DNA of 64,000 nt from Mytilus edulis (taxonomy: Eukaryota > Mollusca > Bivalvia > Mytilida > Mytilidae): positions 49,435,838 to 49,499,837 of the forward strand of contig NC_092345.1 in NCBI RefSeq assembly GCF_963676685.1, written 5' to 3'. Under the pieces are notes generated by a model that was not told the origin of the DNA, did no database searches, and worked only from the letters and a program-made list of their open reading frames with translations. The translations under genes and the position numbers were made by a program. This document shows, piece after piece, positions 1-12,767 of the stretch. Positions within the stretch are counted from its first letter, which is position 1, and each line of letters starts with the position of its first letter.

Positions 1-114
1 AATTTGTACTGACAGCAAGATGTGGATTGATTTTTATCCTTCTCATTATTTCAACATGGGGCTACAGCTGCAAGCATCTATATTTGGCTATTTCGATACA
101 AATATTTTATAAAT

Positions 115-215
115 ATTTTGATATGAGCGTCACTGATGAGTCTTATGTAGACGAAACGCGCGTCTGGCGTACTAAATTATAATCCTGGTACCTTTGATAA
201 CTATTAGTCAATCTA
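115..215 (+). repeat. Dispersed repeat with GACGAAACGCGCGTC core
   Basis: This copy reads GTCACTGATGAGTC, then GACGAAACGCGCGTC, TGGCGTA and CCTGGTACC. The same ordered motifs recur, in either orientation and with decay, near 1.15, 11.1, 16.3, 32.5, 34.4, 40.9, 44.5, 47.4 and 57.4 kb. I read it as a short interspersed element (SINE-like) family; the class is inference, because I see no clear pol III box or tail here. Confidence 0.75.
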
Positions 216-1147
216 CTAAAAATTATCTCAATTCCAAGTTTCAAGATTTAGCTAGAGTTATCTTCCTTTGCATTTGGAGATAGAACATTATACATTATTG
301 GTTTTTAATTGCAGTTGTATAAGTCCCCAGTTGCCATATTGTAAATAAATGCATATGCTTTTAGATTCCTGAATAAATAATAGTTTAGGACTTCGTCTCT
401 GTATATATAAGTATACTTCTCATCACAATTACAGTTATTACAAACTACAGACATGTGTCTTTTAGAAATTGAGGTTTGGGTTGATGCTTATGAGACAGCA
501 ACTCAAGGCAAGAATGATCATTTCTGTGTTAAAGAGTGGTACGGGTAAATGAAAGAGACATTAATTTGGTATTAGATATAACCACTTTATAATACATCAA
601 GAACAAGTGAAGTCATAAAAGGGTGTTAGCGAACAGAAACCAAGTGTTAACAATAGGTCAAAATAATAGAAAACTGGATTTCGAATGTATTTTACAGGGA
701 ACTGTACTGTGCCCGACAGAGGAGGTCATTAAAAGCCTTAATAGTATCCACTAACTTGGTGGGATTCTTAAATAATAAAAAAAAAAGAAAGACAAAAATG
801 TTAACCAGACAAATCATTGATATTATCCCTTAATGCTTTTGCTATTCGCGTGTTATTATATTTAGAAATAGAAGATAATGAATTTAATTGCTAAACGAAA
901 ATTTGTTGATAGAACAATGTACATTAACCAAGTTAGTGTATGCTCAGTCAATAAATATCGATAGGACAGTTGTAAAAGAGTTTAACCGGTCCTGCCCACA
1001 CACACACATGCACACACATGCACATGACACATTTCGTTTTCTATGTATTTAAATATTTCGAATAGATGTATACATTCATGCTAACATTTGTGTAATTTGG
1101 TTCTCAGTGCTCTTTAACTTTGTACTTATTTTGGCTTTCGAACTTGT

Positions 1148-1603
1148 TACATCTGACCGTCACTGATTAGTCCAGTGTGGACGAAACGCACGTCTGACGT
1201 ATTAAATTTTAAACCTGGTACCTTTTGTTAGCTATTATTCGTGTGTTTCTATGTCCAATATGTTCTCCCACTTATTTTTATTGTAGTCTTGTCATGTAAT
1301 TTTGTCACTTAAATGTTATATTTAACATTGCCATAAAAGCAGGAGGTTTAGCATGCAACAAAACCAGGTTCAACCCACCATTTTTTTTCTTAAAATGTCC
1401 TGTACCAAGTCAGGAAAATGGCCATTGTTATATTATAGTTCATTTCTGTGTGTGTTACAATTTAACGTTGTGTTTCTGTTGTGTCGTTGTTTTCCTCTTA
1501 TATTTGCTGCGTTTCCCTCAGTTTTAGTTTGTAATCCGGATTTGTTTTTTCTCAATTGATTTATGAGTCTCAAACAGCGGTATACTACTGTTGCCTTTAT
1601 ATA
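1148..1603 (+). repeat. Composite dispersed repeat, about 450 bp
   Basis: The copy begins with the GTCACTGAT and GACGAAACGCACGTC core and runs through ATTCGTGTGTTTCTATGTCC, AAACCAGGTTCAACCCACCA and GGAAAATGGCCATTGTTA to a terminus reading AACAGCGGTATACTACTGTT. A closely similar copy lies at 34385-34818, and partial copies lie near 16.45-16.84, 17.53-17.76 and 55.90-55.99 kb. Small open frames inside it are not conserved between copies. Confidence 0.75.
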
Positions 1604-2599
1604 GTAGTTGTTTATATTACTCACTCCGGTATGACTGCAAAGGGGTTATAATGGCATCGAAACATATGTATAGTGGTTGGCCTATGTGCATATGGTGACA
1701 AAATTCATGACTATAGCATCGTCTTATTCTCATCTGTAAAAAATAGCATTTCATACTCTAAAAATCTAGTTTTTACTTATATGTCAATGTCTTAACAACA
1801 GGTCATGGTAATACTAGTATCAAGTATTCTTTAATATTGCATTGACCACATTTCCGTAACTTACGATTCAAAATGTTCTGCAACAAAAATCGCCAGTGTT
1901 TATATTTAATTCATAGAAACAATCATTTTCACATCAGGGATGGTGGTCGAAGTAAAGTATGCTGAACATTGGCATTCCGTATGAAATAAACAAAATATCA
2001 AAACCAACGTTCCAACACAAATGATGCACAGTTAAGTGGGCATAACTTCATAAATTTTAATGCGATGTACCAAAAGAACTCATATCATATTGATAGTGAT
2101 ATCTTTGTTAAATTTGTAGTATTTTCACCTGATATAATTACTTAAAATATCGTAGGGGCAATTTTCAATCTTCCAACATTTTCGACGTAAAATATATAAG
2201 GTATATTGATAGCCCTGTATAACCATACGTTATGCTAAGAAGAACGCCTGTTGAAACGTTTTCAAATATTTTGACTATAATAAAACTCATATTGATGTGA
2301 ATGAATGGTAAGTCGATGTATTACCTGCAGACAGAAAAACAGCTGATCTGCAATGTAAACTACTACTTGCCACTTTATCATATGTACTGTGATACGACTC
2401 TAGATAATTTTCATACAAGGGGTCTAAGGACACAGTTATCGTCCTTTGGTTTTCGTTGTCTACGAATATAGTCCCTAGTGTAAACAGTGTATAACTTGCA
2501 TGTTTTATTTGATACACTTTCCCAATTTATTTCTTGATACACTGTAAAAATCTTTTTGAGAAATAGCAGGTGCGATTTTTTTAATTTGAATTTATTATC

Positions 2600-2860
2600 T
2601 TAAAGAAATGCACTACGAAATAACTGTGTTCTCGGGCCAAGGGGGACTAAAGATACCAGAGAGACAGTCAAACTCATCAATTGAAAATAAACTGACAACG
2701 CCAGTGCTAAAAATGAAAAAGAAAAACAGACAAACAATAGTACACATGACACAACATAGAAAACTAAAGAATAAGCAACACGAACCTCACCAAAAACATG
2801 GGGTGATTTCAGGTTCTCCGGAAGGTTAAACAGATCCTGCTCCACATTATCATACATTTA
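2600..2860 (-). repeat. Dispersed repeat inserted in copy A
   Basis: The sequence GATACCAGAGAGACAGTCAA, followed by ACAAACAATAGTACACATGA and an adenine-rich middle, is the reverse complement of the stretch at about 36.40-36.57 kb and resembles 21.25-21.50 and 43.27-43.46 kb. The matching stretch is absent from copy B, so it inserted after the segment duplicated. The overlapping open frames on both strands are properties of the repeat. Confidence 0.65.
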
Positions 2861-2934
2861 TATCATAACATATGCAAATTAAAAATTATTAAACCTTCAT
2901 TAAATTTTAAGCACTTAACCTTTTGATCTTGAAT

Positions 2935-3190
2935 TACAGCGGTTTGAAGAAACGTGTAATAATAAAAAGTAAAATCACAAAAACACAGAACTCCGAGGAA
3001 AATTCAAAAAAGAAAGTCCAGAATCAATTGGCAAAAGTCAAAAGCACTAACACATCAAACGAAAGGATAACAAGTTTCATATTCCGGACTTGGTAAGGGC
3101 ATTTGCATATGTAGAAAATGGTGGATTTATCCTGGTTTTAAAGCTAGCTAAACCTCTCACTTGTATGACAGTCGCATCAAATTCAAGTAA
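2935..3190. repeat. Dispersed repeat, about 250 bp
   Basis: This stretch contains AAAATCACAAAAACACAGAA, CTCCGAGGAAAATTC, GTAGAAAATGGTGGAT and CTCTCACTTGTATGACAGTC. A second, diverged copy with the same order lies at 42634-42856, and a fragment lies near 32.92 kb. It is absent from duplicated copy B. Confidence 0.7.
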
Positions 3191-5690
3191 ACAAAAACCA
3201 TTTAACAACACTAGAGTACAAGAATTACATGTACTAATATTCAGCTATTGATTTATCAGGTAAAATAACTGCGTATGAGTTAAAAAGAATTCGGAGCAAA
3301 GGTGGTAGTAGTTAACTGCAACCGTTGAAACATTTGTACCATAATGTTATATTTTTTAATTTCTATATAGGTTTTCTTACTCCTTTTGAAGTTATTTTAA
3401 TCCAATCTCATCAAAGATATTACAACCTCGTTGAAATTCATTTAAATATAACGCCTTTTTTCGAAATAGTTCGCATTTGATAAACAGTCGTTTTGATATA
3501 TCAAGTATAAAATACAAATATATTTGAAAATGCCAAGGTAATAGCAGGTGTTAAACTATGTTAAATGTTTGATTTTCTAATTTAAACTTAGATTACTTTG
3601 TTATTTATAAAGTTTAGCAGCCATATACAAATCAAAACGACCAGTGGCAAATATTTCGTACCTATTCAGGATTAAGGGATTCAGGCGAAGTTAAGATTGC
3701 CACGGGATATGAGGGTATATTGAATATATATATATATATAGAGAGAAAGTTAACCTTGCAACAGGTCACCTACGGATCCCTAAGAGTTGTTGCAAGGGTT
3801 CTTATCAGACAATAGTGGACCAATCTCTTTAAACAAAGCATCAGATTTAAGTTCCCATTCTGACCGGACGTTGCTGCAAATTTGTACATCCCACACGACC
3901 AAACAGACGTCCCACTTTGGCGAAGGTTTTACTGCTGGTCAAAGAGAGAACAATGGTGACCATAATTATATTCCCCAGTCGCCTAATGGGATCATGGGGG
4001 AGAAAGATAACATACTCTTCGTATGTATCGATTACAATTAAAAACACAAAGTTGATAGAAAATTTGTTTTCAACATTTTTTTCGAAATTGTTTGCAGATG
4101 ATCGTGCATTTTATAATGTATTCTTTCTTTCTGATAAATCACTGTGTATCGTTTTCACCGGAAAGTTGGTACCAACGAAGCCTAGAGAAACAATACTAGT
4201 TTAGAAGTCCTATAATATTAACCATTTCCACGATTTTGATGAGGTTACAGCTCATGAAACAATTTTCTAATAGATAAAGTAGTGCTTAAAATTTGTATGC
4301 CAACATGAAACAAACAAAGAAAGACTTTGTGGTATAATCCAAAACCGTGCACTTAGTACCAGAAAATCTCGAAATCGATCGCCCTCCGACGTCCTGTTAT
4401 ACAGATATTGAACTGTTTTTCACTCTTTTTCTTGACAAATGTTTAGGTTATGATAGTGCGACTTTATAATTACTTAATTTCGTCTGTCAAAATGATGTTT
4501 TCTAAAGAACATTGGCCAAACAGTTATAATGAATATGCACACAGAAGACATATAAGAACAGAAACAGTGAATGAATAATATGACCAAAAGTACCTTATGT
4601 AATTGGTCATCTAAGGTCAACTTTGCCTGAGGCATTCAAAATTTAGTTTTAAAAAAACCCGGACAATTTTAGAAAAGGTTTTGTTATTAATCATGTCAGT
4701 ACCGTAGCACTAACTTATAAGCTGTAAATACAATCGGGGACTTAGAGTTAATCAGCAACGATTCGACCCAGTGCTGTAAAAAAATAAACAACCCTTTCTA
4801 GATTCCATTGGTCCGAAGCACATTTCTAGAATTGCATTCATTAAGAACGCCCACATCGGAATATTTGAAAGCCAAAGATGTATAAAAAGCGAAAAAATGA
4901 TGAGCCATTTGAAAAAAGGTAATTTGTTAATCCATCGAATGTCAACTTTTCCAGAGCGAGTTGAAACCTTAGTTTCTGAATAATTTAAAATTTCTAAAAA
5001 AAAATTAACATTCATTGTCTTCTTTCAAAAAATATTTTAAAAAGTATGAGTGATATTGTACGTTAAAATCTATCTGTTTTTTTGTGTTTTTAATGAAAGA
5101 ACAAGGTCGATTACCTAATTACTTATTTGAAAATTTGATCAGTATGTATAATATAATAGTGTAACTATATATTGTAAGTTAAAGAAAATGTCAATTCAAA
5201 TGTTAGATCCAACTGGCGATAAAGCCTTAAAGTTCAAAGTATTAACATTACCAGTGGCACTATCTACAACAATTAGAATAGCAGGAACCAACAAGCCTGA
5301 TATAGTTGATGGATATATCACTCGTCTCCTGTATGAATACACAGGGGTTGTAATGGATTCGAAATATATGTATATCGGTTGATTGGACTATTTTGGTGTA
5401 GTACCACCATTGATTTCCCCCTATAAGTCTTTGTTAAATTTGCACTTTTAAAAAATAAGTGCAGAATTTATCTTTGTTTCAAATAAAGAAATGCTTGGCA
5501 TGAGTACAGTTTTATCCTGTTCAGTATTATAGAAAAATATTCACATAACACTTCATTGCATATAAGAAAATAACCATCACTGGAAGTTAACCAATCGAAT
5601 TTCTCCACTTATTTTACCTGTGTACAAGGTTTAGTAACCATGTAGCCTTAAGTTTACAAAATACTCTATAGAAACCCCAAATAAAAATAA

Positions 5691-8600
5691 ATATTGCATT
5701 GACCACATTTCCGTAACCAAAATGTTCTGCAACAAAAACCAGTGTTTATATTTAATTCATAGAAACAATCATTTTCTCATCAGGGATGTTGGTCAAAGTA
5801 AAGTATGCTAAAAACTGGCATTACTAATACCAAAACCATCGTTACAACACAAATGATGCACTATTAAGTGGTCATAACTTCATAAATTTTAATGTAATAC
5901 ACCAAAAGTACTCATTTTGTATTGATAGTAATATCAGAAATATATCTTTGTTTTAATTTGTAGTTTTTTGGCCTGATTCAAAATTACCTAAAACATCTAA
6001 GTGGCAATTTTCGCCTTTCATGAACATACTCCACCATAGATCTTCCAACAAACATAAGAGTATAAGAACGAGATTTACTAATATTCAGCTATTGATTCAT
6101 CAGGTAAAATAACTGCGTAGTATATGACTTCAAAGGTATTGGGAACAAAGGTGGAAGTAGTTAACTGCAACAGTTAAAACACAGTTGCATCATATTTTTA
6201 AATTTCTATGAATAGTTTTTTGTCGAGCCAGCAACTTTTGTTGCAGAAAGCTCGACATAGGGATAGTGATCCGGTGGAGGCGGCGGCGGCGGCTACGGCG
6301 GCGGTGGTGGTGTTAGCTAACTTCTTTAAAGCTTTATATTTTAGAAGGTGGAAGACATGGATGCTTCATACTTTGTATATAGATGCCTCATGTTACGAAG
6401 TTTACGTCAGTCACATGTCCAATGTCCTTGACCTCATTTTCATGGTTCAGTGACCACTTGAAAAAAAAGTTCAGATTTTTTGTAATGTTGAATTCTCTTT
6501 TGTTATAAGTAATAGGATAACAATATTTGATATGTGCGTACCTTGAAAGGTCCTCATGTCTGTCAGACAGTTTTCACTTGATCTCGACCTCATTTCATGG
6601 ATCAGTGAACAAGGTTAAGTTTTAATGGTCAAGTCCATATCTCAGATACTACAAGCAATAGGGCTAGTATATTCGGTGTATGGAAGGACTGTAAGGTGTA
6701 CATGTCCAACTGGCAGGTGTCATCTGACCTTGACCTCATTTTCATGGTTCAGTGGTTATAGTTAAATTTTGGTGTTTTGGTCTGTTTTTCTCATACTATA
6801 TGCAATAGGTCTACTATATTTGTTGTATGGAATGATTGTAAGGTGTACCTATCTAGCGGGCAGATGTCATGTGACCTTGACCTCATTTTCATGGTTCAGT
6901 GGTCAAAGTTAAGTTTTTGAGTTTTTGTCGAGCCTGCAACTTTTGTTGCAGAAAGCTCGACATAGGGATAGTGATCCGGCGGCGGCGGCGGCGTTAGCTC
7001 ACTTCTTAAAAGCTTTTTATTTTAGAAGGTGGAAGACCTGGATGCTTCATACTTTGTATATAGATACTTCATGTTACGAAGTTTCCGTCAGTCACATGTT
7101 CAATGTCCTTGACCTCATTTTCATGGTTCAGTGACCACTTGAAAAAAAAGTTCAAATATTTTGTAATGTTGAATTCTCTCTTATTATAAGTAATAGGATA
7201 ACTATATTTGATATGTGCGTACCTTGCAAGGTCCTCGTGTCTGTCAGACAGTTTTCACTTGACCTCGACCTCATTTCATGGATCAGTGAACAAGGTTAAG
7301 TTTTGGTGGTCAAGTCCATATCTCAGATACTATAAGCAATAGGGCTAGTATATGCGGTGTATGGAAGGACTGTAAGGTGTACATGTCCAACTGGCAGGTG
7401 TCATCTGACCTTGACCTCATTTTTATGGTTCAGTGGTTATAGTTAAATATTTGTGTTTTGGTCTGTTTTTCTCATACCATATGCAATAGGTCTACTATAT
7501 TTGTTGTATGGAATGATTGTTAAGTGTACATGTCTAGCGGGCAGATGTCATGTGACCTTGACCTCATTTTCATGGTTCAGTGGTCAAAGTTAAGTTTTTG
7601 AGTTTTGGTCTTTTTATCTAATGCTATATGCCATAGATCAACTATATTTGGTGTATGGAAATATTTTATGATCTTTATGTCAGTCGAGCAGGTTTTATTT
7701 AACCATGACCTCATTTTCTCGGTTCATTGCACAGTGTTAAGTTTTTGTGTTTTGGTCTATTTTTCTTAAACTATAAGTAATGTGTCGACTTTATATGTTG
7801 TATAGAAGCATTGTTAGCTGTACCTGTCTGCCTGGCATAGTTCATCTGACCTGGACCTCTTTTTCAAGGTTCATTGATCTTTGTTTAGTTATCTTGGTTA
7901 ATGTTAAGTGTATGTGACAGTTGTAATAAAGCTTAGCTTTATACTTAAGACTATCCACATAATATCAATGATTAGTATAGAAGGCGAGACATTTCAGCGT
8001 GTGTACTCTTGTATAACTCGTTTAACTAGTTTGAAGTTATTTTAATCCTATTTCATCAAAAGTATTACAGCCTCGTCAAATCTAGATTTGTAGAAGAATT
8101 TGATTTGAAAAGAAAAATTATTTGAAATTTATTTAAATATAACTCCGGGATCCTTTGTTCGAAAAAGTTCGCATTTGATAAAAGTATGTTTTGATATATT
8201 ATGTATAAAATACAAATCTGGTTCAAAATGTTAAGGTAATAACAGGTGTCAAACTATGTTGCATGTTTGATTTTCTAATGAAAACTTAGTACACTTTGTT
8301 ATTTATAAAATTTAGCAGTCATATACTAATCAAAAGAATTAGCAAGCTAACATCGATTGATTGTTGGTTGCTTAAAGACCAGTGGCAAATATTTCATGCA
8401 TATTCAGAATTAAGGAATTAAGGCGAAAATGAGGGTATATTGGATAGGGACAGAAATTCAGCCTTGCAACAGGTCACCAACGGTTCCCTAAGAGTTGTTG
8501 CAAGGGTTCTTAACAGGCAACAGCGGGAATTGGGTAACAACCAAGAGGATAGAAAAAAATAAGCTAGTTTAGAATTCCGTCAATTTTAACCATTTCTACG

Positions 8601-8905
8601 ATTTTGATGAGGTTATGGCTCATGAAACAATTTTCTAACAAAGTAGTGCTTTAAATTTTTATGCCAACATGAAACAAACAAAGACAAGACTTTGTGGTAT
8701 TATCTAAAACCGTGGACTAAGTACCAGAAAATTTCGAGGTCGATCGCCGTCCGACGTCCTGCTAGCCAGATTTTCAACTGTTTTTCAGTCCCCTTTTCCT
8801 GACAAATTCTATTATAATGATAGTGTCACTTCAAAATTATTGAAATTACCTACCAAAAAGATGTTTTCTAAAGAATATTGGCCAAAGCAGTTATTTTGAA
8901 TATGC
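5691..8905 (+). repeat. Tandem segment copy B, split by a 1.8-kb element
   Basis: Copy B matches copy A at 1838-4545 in order and orientation. It is interrupted between about 6222 and 8000 by a different repeat that copy A lacks. The interrupted sequence resumes with TTTGAAGTTATTTTAATCC, which in copy A follows almost directly. Copy A therefore shows the uninterrupted state. I see no gene in it. Confidence 0.8.
6222..8000 (+). repeat. GTCGAGCC-type repeat with a 705-bp internal duplication
   Basis: The element starts with GTCGAGCC, then GCAACTTTTGTTGCAGAAAG, a short inverted repeat, and a (GGC)n tract. The start recurs 705 bp later, at 6927, giving two almost identical tandem units. Each unit contains shorter sub-repeats built around GACCTTGACCTCATTTTCAT and ATGGTTCAGTGG. 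The second unit runs on through more diverged sub-repeats to GGCGAGACATTTCAGCGTGT near 8.0 kb. I know this as a common mussel repeat but not its class. The alanine-rich open frames come from the GGC run. Confidence 0.8.
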
Positions 8906-9139
8906 AAAATAAGCTACATAGCAAAAGAAATCAAAACATAGGTGCTGTTTACTCCTTTCAGATGCGTACCCCTATAGGATGTTTTGAAAGAAAGAAAAAC
9001 ATGCTACGTTAACCTAATCATCTTTAACATTTGCATATGTCTTTATACTACTTGGTTTTGAGGAAAGTGAAAAATATATTGAAAATTATGGGGAAATAAA
9101 TATGTCTTTGTGTTTCGTAATAATTTGGTATGCTTTTTG

Positions 9140-9505
9140 AAATTTTATATGAAAAATAAAAATGTGGTATGATTGCCAATGAGACAACCCTAAACAACAG
9201 ACCAAATGGCACCGAAATTAACAACTATAGGGGGGAATTGAATTCGTCTTGATGAAAAATGATTAGTTTGGTATATATTCAAAAGAAAAAATAGTTTTAT
9301 ATGTTTTGGAGTTTAGTGTGACGTACATTTGCACTGAACTAGTACACCATTTGGGGGGAGGGGGCAGCTTAAGACCATCTTTGGGTATGGGATTTTATCG
9401 CTGCGTTTAAGACCTATTGGTGGCCACCGGCTGTTGTCTGCTCTTTGTTCGTGTGGTTGTCTTTCTGACATATTTCCTATTTCAATTCCCCATTTTTTAG
9501 TACAC
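9140..9505. repeat. Fragments of common dispersed repeats
   Basis: ATGTGGTATGATTGCCAATG and GAGACAACCCTAAACAACAG at 9.16-9.21 kb match the stretch at 40.15-40.20 kb. AAGACCTATTGGTGG, GGCTGTTGTCTGCTC and GGTTGTCTTTCTGACA at 9.41-9.47 kb match 43.72-43.79 kb and, in part, 11.34-11.40 kb. No gene is supported here. Confidence 0.6.
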
Positions 9506-10189
9506 ATTTTGGATTAGGGCAAGAACAAGGCCGCCTTTGGAAGAAAACCTTGCAATAACAAAACCATTTTAAGAAGAAAAAAAGACATTTAACGACGCAA
9601 ATTTACAAGTATTAAAAGTACTAAAAATCGGTCAGGTAAAATAACGGCATCGTTTATGACTTAAATTGAAGTTGAAATAAATTGCATTATCTGAACCATG
9701 TTGGTGCAAAAATGTTATGATATAAATTTAAATGTTTTTGTTTAATTGATTAATAATTTAAATTGTTTGAAATTGTTTTATTGCCACCTATGACTGAAAA
9801 TATTACAGCCTCGTCAGCTTATTTTGATGCAATTATCTGATTTCAAAAAGAAAAGTTTTGTGACATTTATTTCAATTTAAGTTTTATTCGATATGGTTTG
9901 CATTTGATTAATAATTTAAATTGTTTGAAATTGTTTTATTGCCACCTATGACTGAAAATATTACAGCCTCGTCAGCTTGTTTTGATGCATTTATCTGATT
10001 TCAAAATGAAAAGTTATGTGACATTTATTTCAATTTAAGTTTTTTTCGACAGTGTTCGCATTTGAACATGCATTTGATAAACGTTTTTGTTAAATCAAAA
10101 ATATATCACAAATGCAGCGGAAATTTTCAAAGGACTATACATGTTTGAATTTCTAATAAAAATTTAATTAAAAAGTTAATAAGTAGTGA

Positions 10190-10198
10190 TATATAAAT
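10190..10198 (+). promoter_or_regulatory. TATA box of PoxA (predicted)
   Basis: TATATAAAT lies about 30 bp upstream of ACAGTC, a plausible initiator near 10220. A short exon with a consensus donor follows at 10264. PoxB has the same arrangement at 37520. The assignment is inference from spacing and from the paralogue. Confidence 0.5.
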
Positions 10199-10219
10199 CA
10201 ACAGAATCAGCATCTTAAC

Positions 10220-10263
10220 AGTCTCTTCGTGTGTATTGGTTGCAAGAAATTGCATTCACAAAG
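10220..10263 (+). other. PoxA non-coding first exon (predicted)
   Basis: The exon would run from about 30 bp after the TATA box to TCACAAAG, with donor GTAAGT. The first coding exon is preceded by its own acceptor (TATTTTCAG, ending 12729), which leaves only five leader bases before the ATG, so an upstream untranslated exon is required. The exact start is not determinable from sequence. Confidence 0.5.
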
Positions 10264-11114
10264 GTAAGTCGATAGAATAATTATTTTGACAAAATCTTTT
10301 AATGATCGTGTATTTCAAAATGTTTTCCCTCTTTTGATTAACAAGTCTCTGTCAATATGCAATAAATACTTTATCCGAAATTAACTTCATTGTATCTACT
10401 CCTCTCCTCTATGCCGTTCCTTTATGTTTTGTTTAGAAAATCACTCATCTCTTGTAATTGAAAATTAAGTGCATGCTGCTTTATAAGACATGACCCATAT
10501 CCATCGAAATGGGGTTTCTCGTTGTAAAAGCCCGAACGGTTGTCAATAACTGTTTCAATTTATCTCTTTCGAACTTTTATGTGATTGTTTTCTCACCACC
10601 ATTTATAATGCATTTCGTAATTTTTGTAATAAAAACATTTGGAACTGGCTAACATTAGTGTAAGAAATTTGTTGGTTATTTAGTAATCACTATATAAATA
10701 TAACTCGGTAGTGTATAATCGCGTACGAGTCATTATCAAACAGCGTCTTAACGAAGCGGAATTGAGCATATATAGGCCCTTTAAAAATGAGCAACTAGTA
10801 TCGCATTATTATAGTTAGTTTTCAATGGCCAAACAAAGTGTGGAAATTCAGTCAAACACAATAAACAGAAACCATATGATAGACAGTAACTGACGGTTAC
10901 CACTGATGTATTCACTCCTGAATTTTGACAGGCACATATAGAATCTTACGGAGACATGCTTAGGTCGCTGAACCCCCCTTTTTACCCTAGGGAACTTATG
11001 TAATAGCGCAACATTAACTCAGATTTGGAAAAATCAGTCGTAAATTGCTTAACTAGTAAACAGTACTGTGTATGGGATACCTGAATCTGGCCTCAGGGTT
11101 TGGAATTTTCTCTA

Positions 11115-11330
11115 TATATTATCAAAGATACCAGGATTATAATTTTATACGCCAGAAGCGCGTTTCTTCTACATAGGACTCATCAGTGACACTCAGATCA
11201 AAATAGTATAAGGCCAAACAAGAACAAAGTTGAAGAGCATTGAGGACCAAATATTTCAAAAAATGGTGCCAAAGACTGCTAAGGTAATTTATGCCTGGAA
11301 ATGAAAATCCTTAGTTTTTCGAAAATTCAA
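11115..11330 (-). repeat. Dispersed repeat, GACGAAACGCGCGTC family
   Basis: The copy reads GATACCAGGATTATAATTTT, ACGCCAGAAGCGCGTTTC, GACTCATCAGTGACACTC and then AAGAGCATTGAGGACCAAA. It is the reverse orientation of the 32.46-32.65 and 40.86-41.04 kb copies. It lies in the intron between the PoxA non-coding exon and the first coding exon. Confidence 0.75.
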
Positions 11331-12734
11331 AACCGTTTATGGCCTTTGATTAAATTCTGCTCTTTGGTCGGGTTGTTGTCTGTTTGACACATTCCCTAAA
11401 GGATTTACCCTAAATGAAAAAGACATTATTTAATCTGTTTAGGCTGAACAGCCCACCTGGTATTTCTAACTACTTTGTACCTTGGCAACTTTCAGCGCCG
11501 AAACATTTCGATGAAGGTTAATCCATCATAACTTGTTTAAATCTATGATTCACAAAAAACATATTTAAAACAAAAATATGTGGTTACTCCATACCATTTG
11601 CTGTGAATTGCTATCCGTGTTCTGTTCGATATGCATTGTTTTAATTTATACAAAACTGTATTAGGAAAGCAAATTTAATACATGCAAGATATAAATAATT
11701 ATATGTAAGAAGGGTATAAAAACACCAAAAATATGTTGTTTTGTATCCAAAGAAAATTATACAAATAAGGTTCATCAGTAGGTTACCGATGTACAAATCT
11801 TGTAAATATATGTTGAATGATAGTAGTAAATTAAGTGAAAACTACTCACAATCGAAGACCCAATAAAACACATATGGGAGTTTATGCATAGACGCATCGT
11901 ATCGCCCAGCCTTTTTGCGATGATGTTCAAAATGTTTGTGCAGTACGATTATAGTTGTACTTTCTCGTAACAATTCTCTGGAGTATTTTTTGTAGTGAGT
12001 ACATAAATAAAGTTAAGAAGATACAAAAAACAGTTATTACAAAACCTTGAGTCAAAGAAAAACCACTGCACCAAAGCCTAAACAACATAAATATAATACT
12101 ATAGATTTAACAACATAAACCCCAGTAAACACGTTCAAGTGCTACCAGAGTGTTAATTGTTTCTTGCCCATTTTTGTATGCATGAGATTTGTTTCTCAAG
12201 TAAATAATCGAATTGAAAATTTCATTGAATAATAAATGTATATTTTGTAAAACAGAAAGAGATAATCACTTGCATTTCTTTATTACGTGTTCATTTAAGA
12301 AAGATTTTGGAAGATGATACATCATCTAATAGCAAACATGAATTTTTTAAACAAAATATATAGTATTTGGATACAAAATATCTGATCATGGGTATTGTGG
12401 CTGTAACGATTTTTTTTAATATAATTTTAAGTTTTGTATTTACAGATGTGTATGGTTTATACTAAAAGTGTTATGAATGAGAACTAAACAGAATCTCAAA
12501 CCAGTATTGATTCTAAAACGTATATTTACCAAATAACTGACCTCTTTACTTGTCATAAATATTCATGAAAAAATTGCCACTGACTATCAAGGTTACTACT
12601 CTGAGCATGTGCTGAAAAAAGAATCATATACCAGACATGATTTTTCCAAAGAATTTGCTGTTCAGGATATTGATGTTTATTTCATTGCTTAACCCCCCAA
12701 AAAATGTAGTTGATTATATTTATTTTCAGTTGAA

Positions 12735-12767
12735 ATGTATCACATCACACTATTAGCTACTGTTTTG
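12735..12767 (+). CDS. PoxA coding exon 1: signal peptide start
   Basis: It encodes MYHITLLATVL and ends at donor GTAAGT. Acceptor TATTTTCAG lies just upstream and leaves the five-base leader TTGAA, which parallels the five-base leader of PoxB. The phase at the donor is 0. Confidence 0.85.

Larger units (their letters stand above)
1838..4545 (+). repeat. Tandem segment copy A
   Basis: The block starts with ATTGACCACATTTCCGTAAC and ends near GAATATGCACACAG. It matches 5691-8905 in the same order: CAGTGTTTATATTTAATTCA near 1.9 and 5.74 kb, ATTCAGCTATTGAT near 3.24 and 6.08 kb, CCTTGCAACAGGTCACC near 3.76 and 8.46 kb, and CACGATTTTGATGAGGTTA near 4.23 and 8.60 kb. Copy A carries extra repeat insertions between about 2.2 and 3.2 kb and another inserted stretch at about 3.82-4.19 kb. 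I see no coding content. Confidence 0.8.
9619..10263 (+). repeat. Tandem segment copy C, holding the PoxA promoter
   Basis: This is a third, more diverged and shorter copy of the segment in A and B. It shares GTCAGGTAAAATAAC, TATTACAGCCTCGTCA, the TTCGCATTTGA block and the stretch around ATCAAAAGAATTAGC and TTGGTTGC. It has its own internal tandem duplication of about 158 bp (9747 onward repeated from 9905). Only this copy ends in a strong splice donor, AAAG followed by GTAAGT, and it lies directly upstream of PoxA. Confidence 0.65.

Noticed and set aside
6208-7134. Two alanine-rich open frames
   Set aside because: They come from a (GGC)n tract in a tandemly duplicated repeat.
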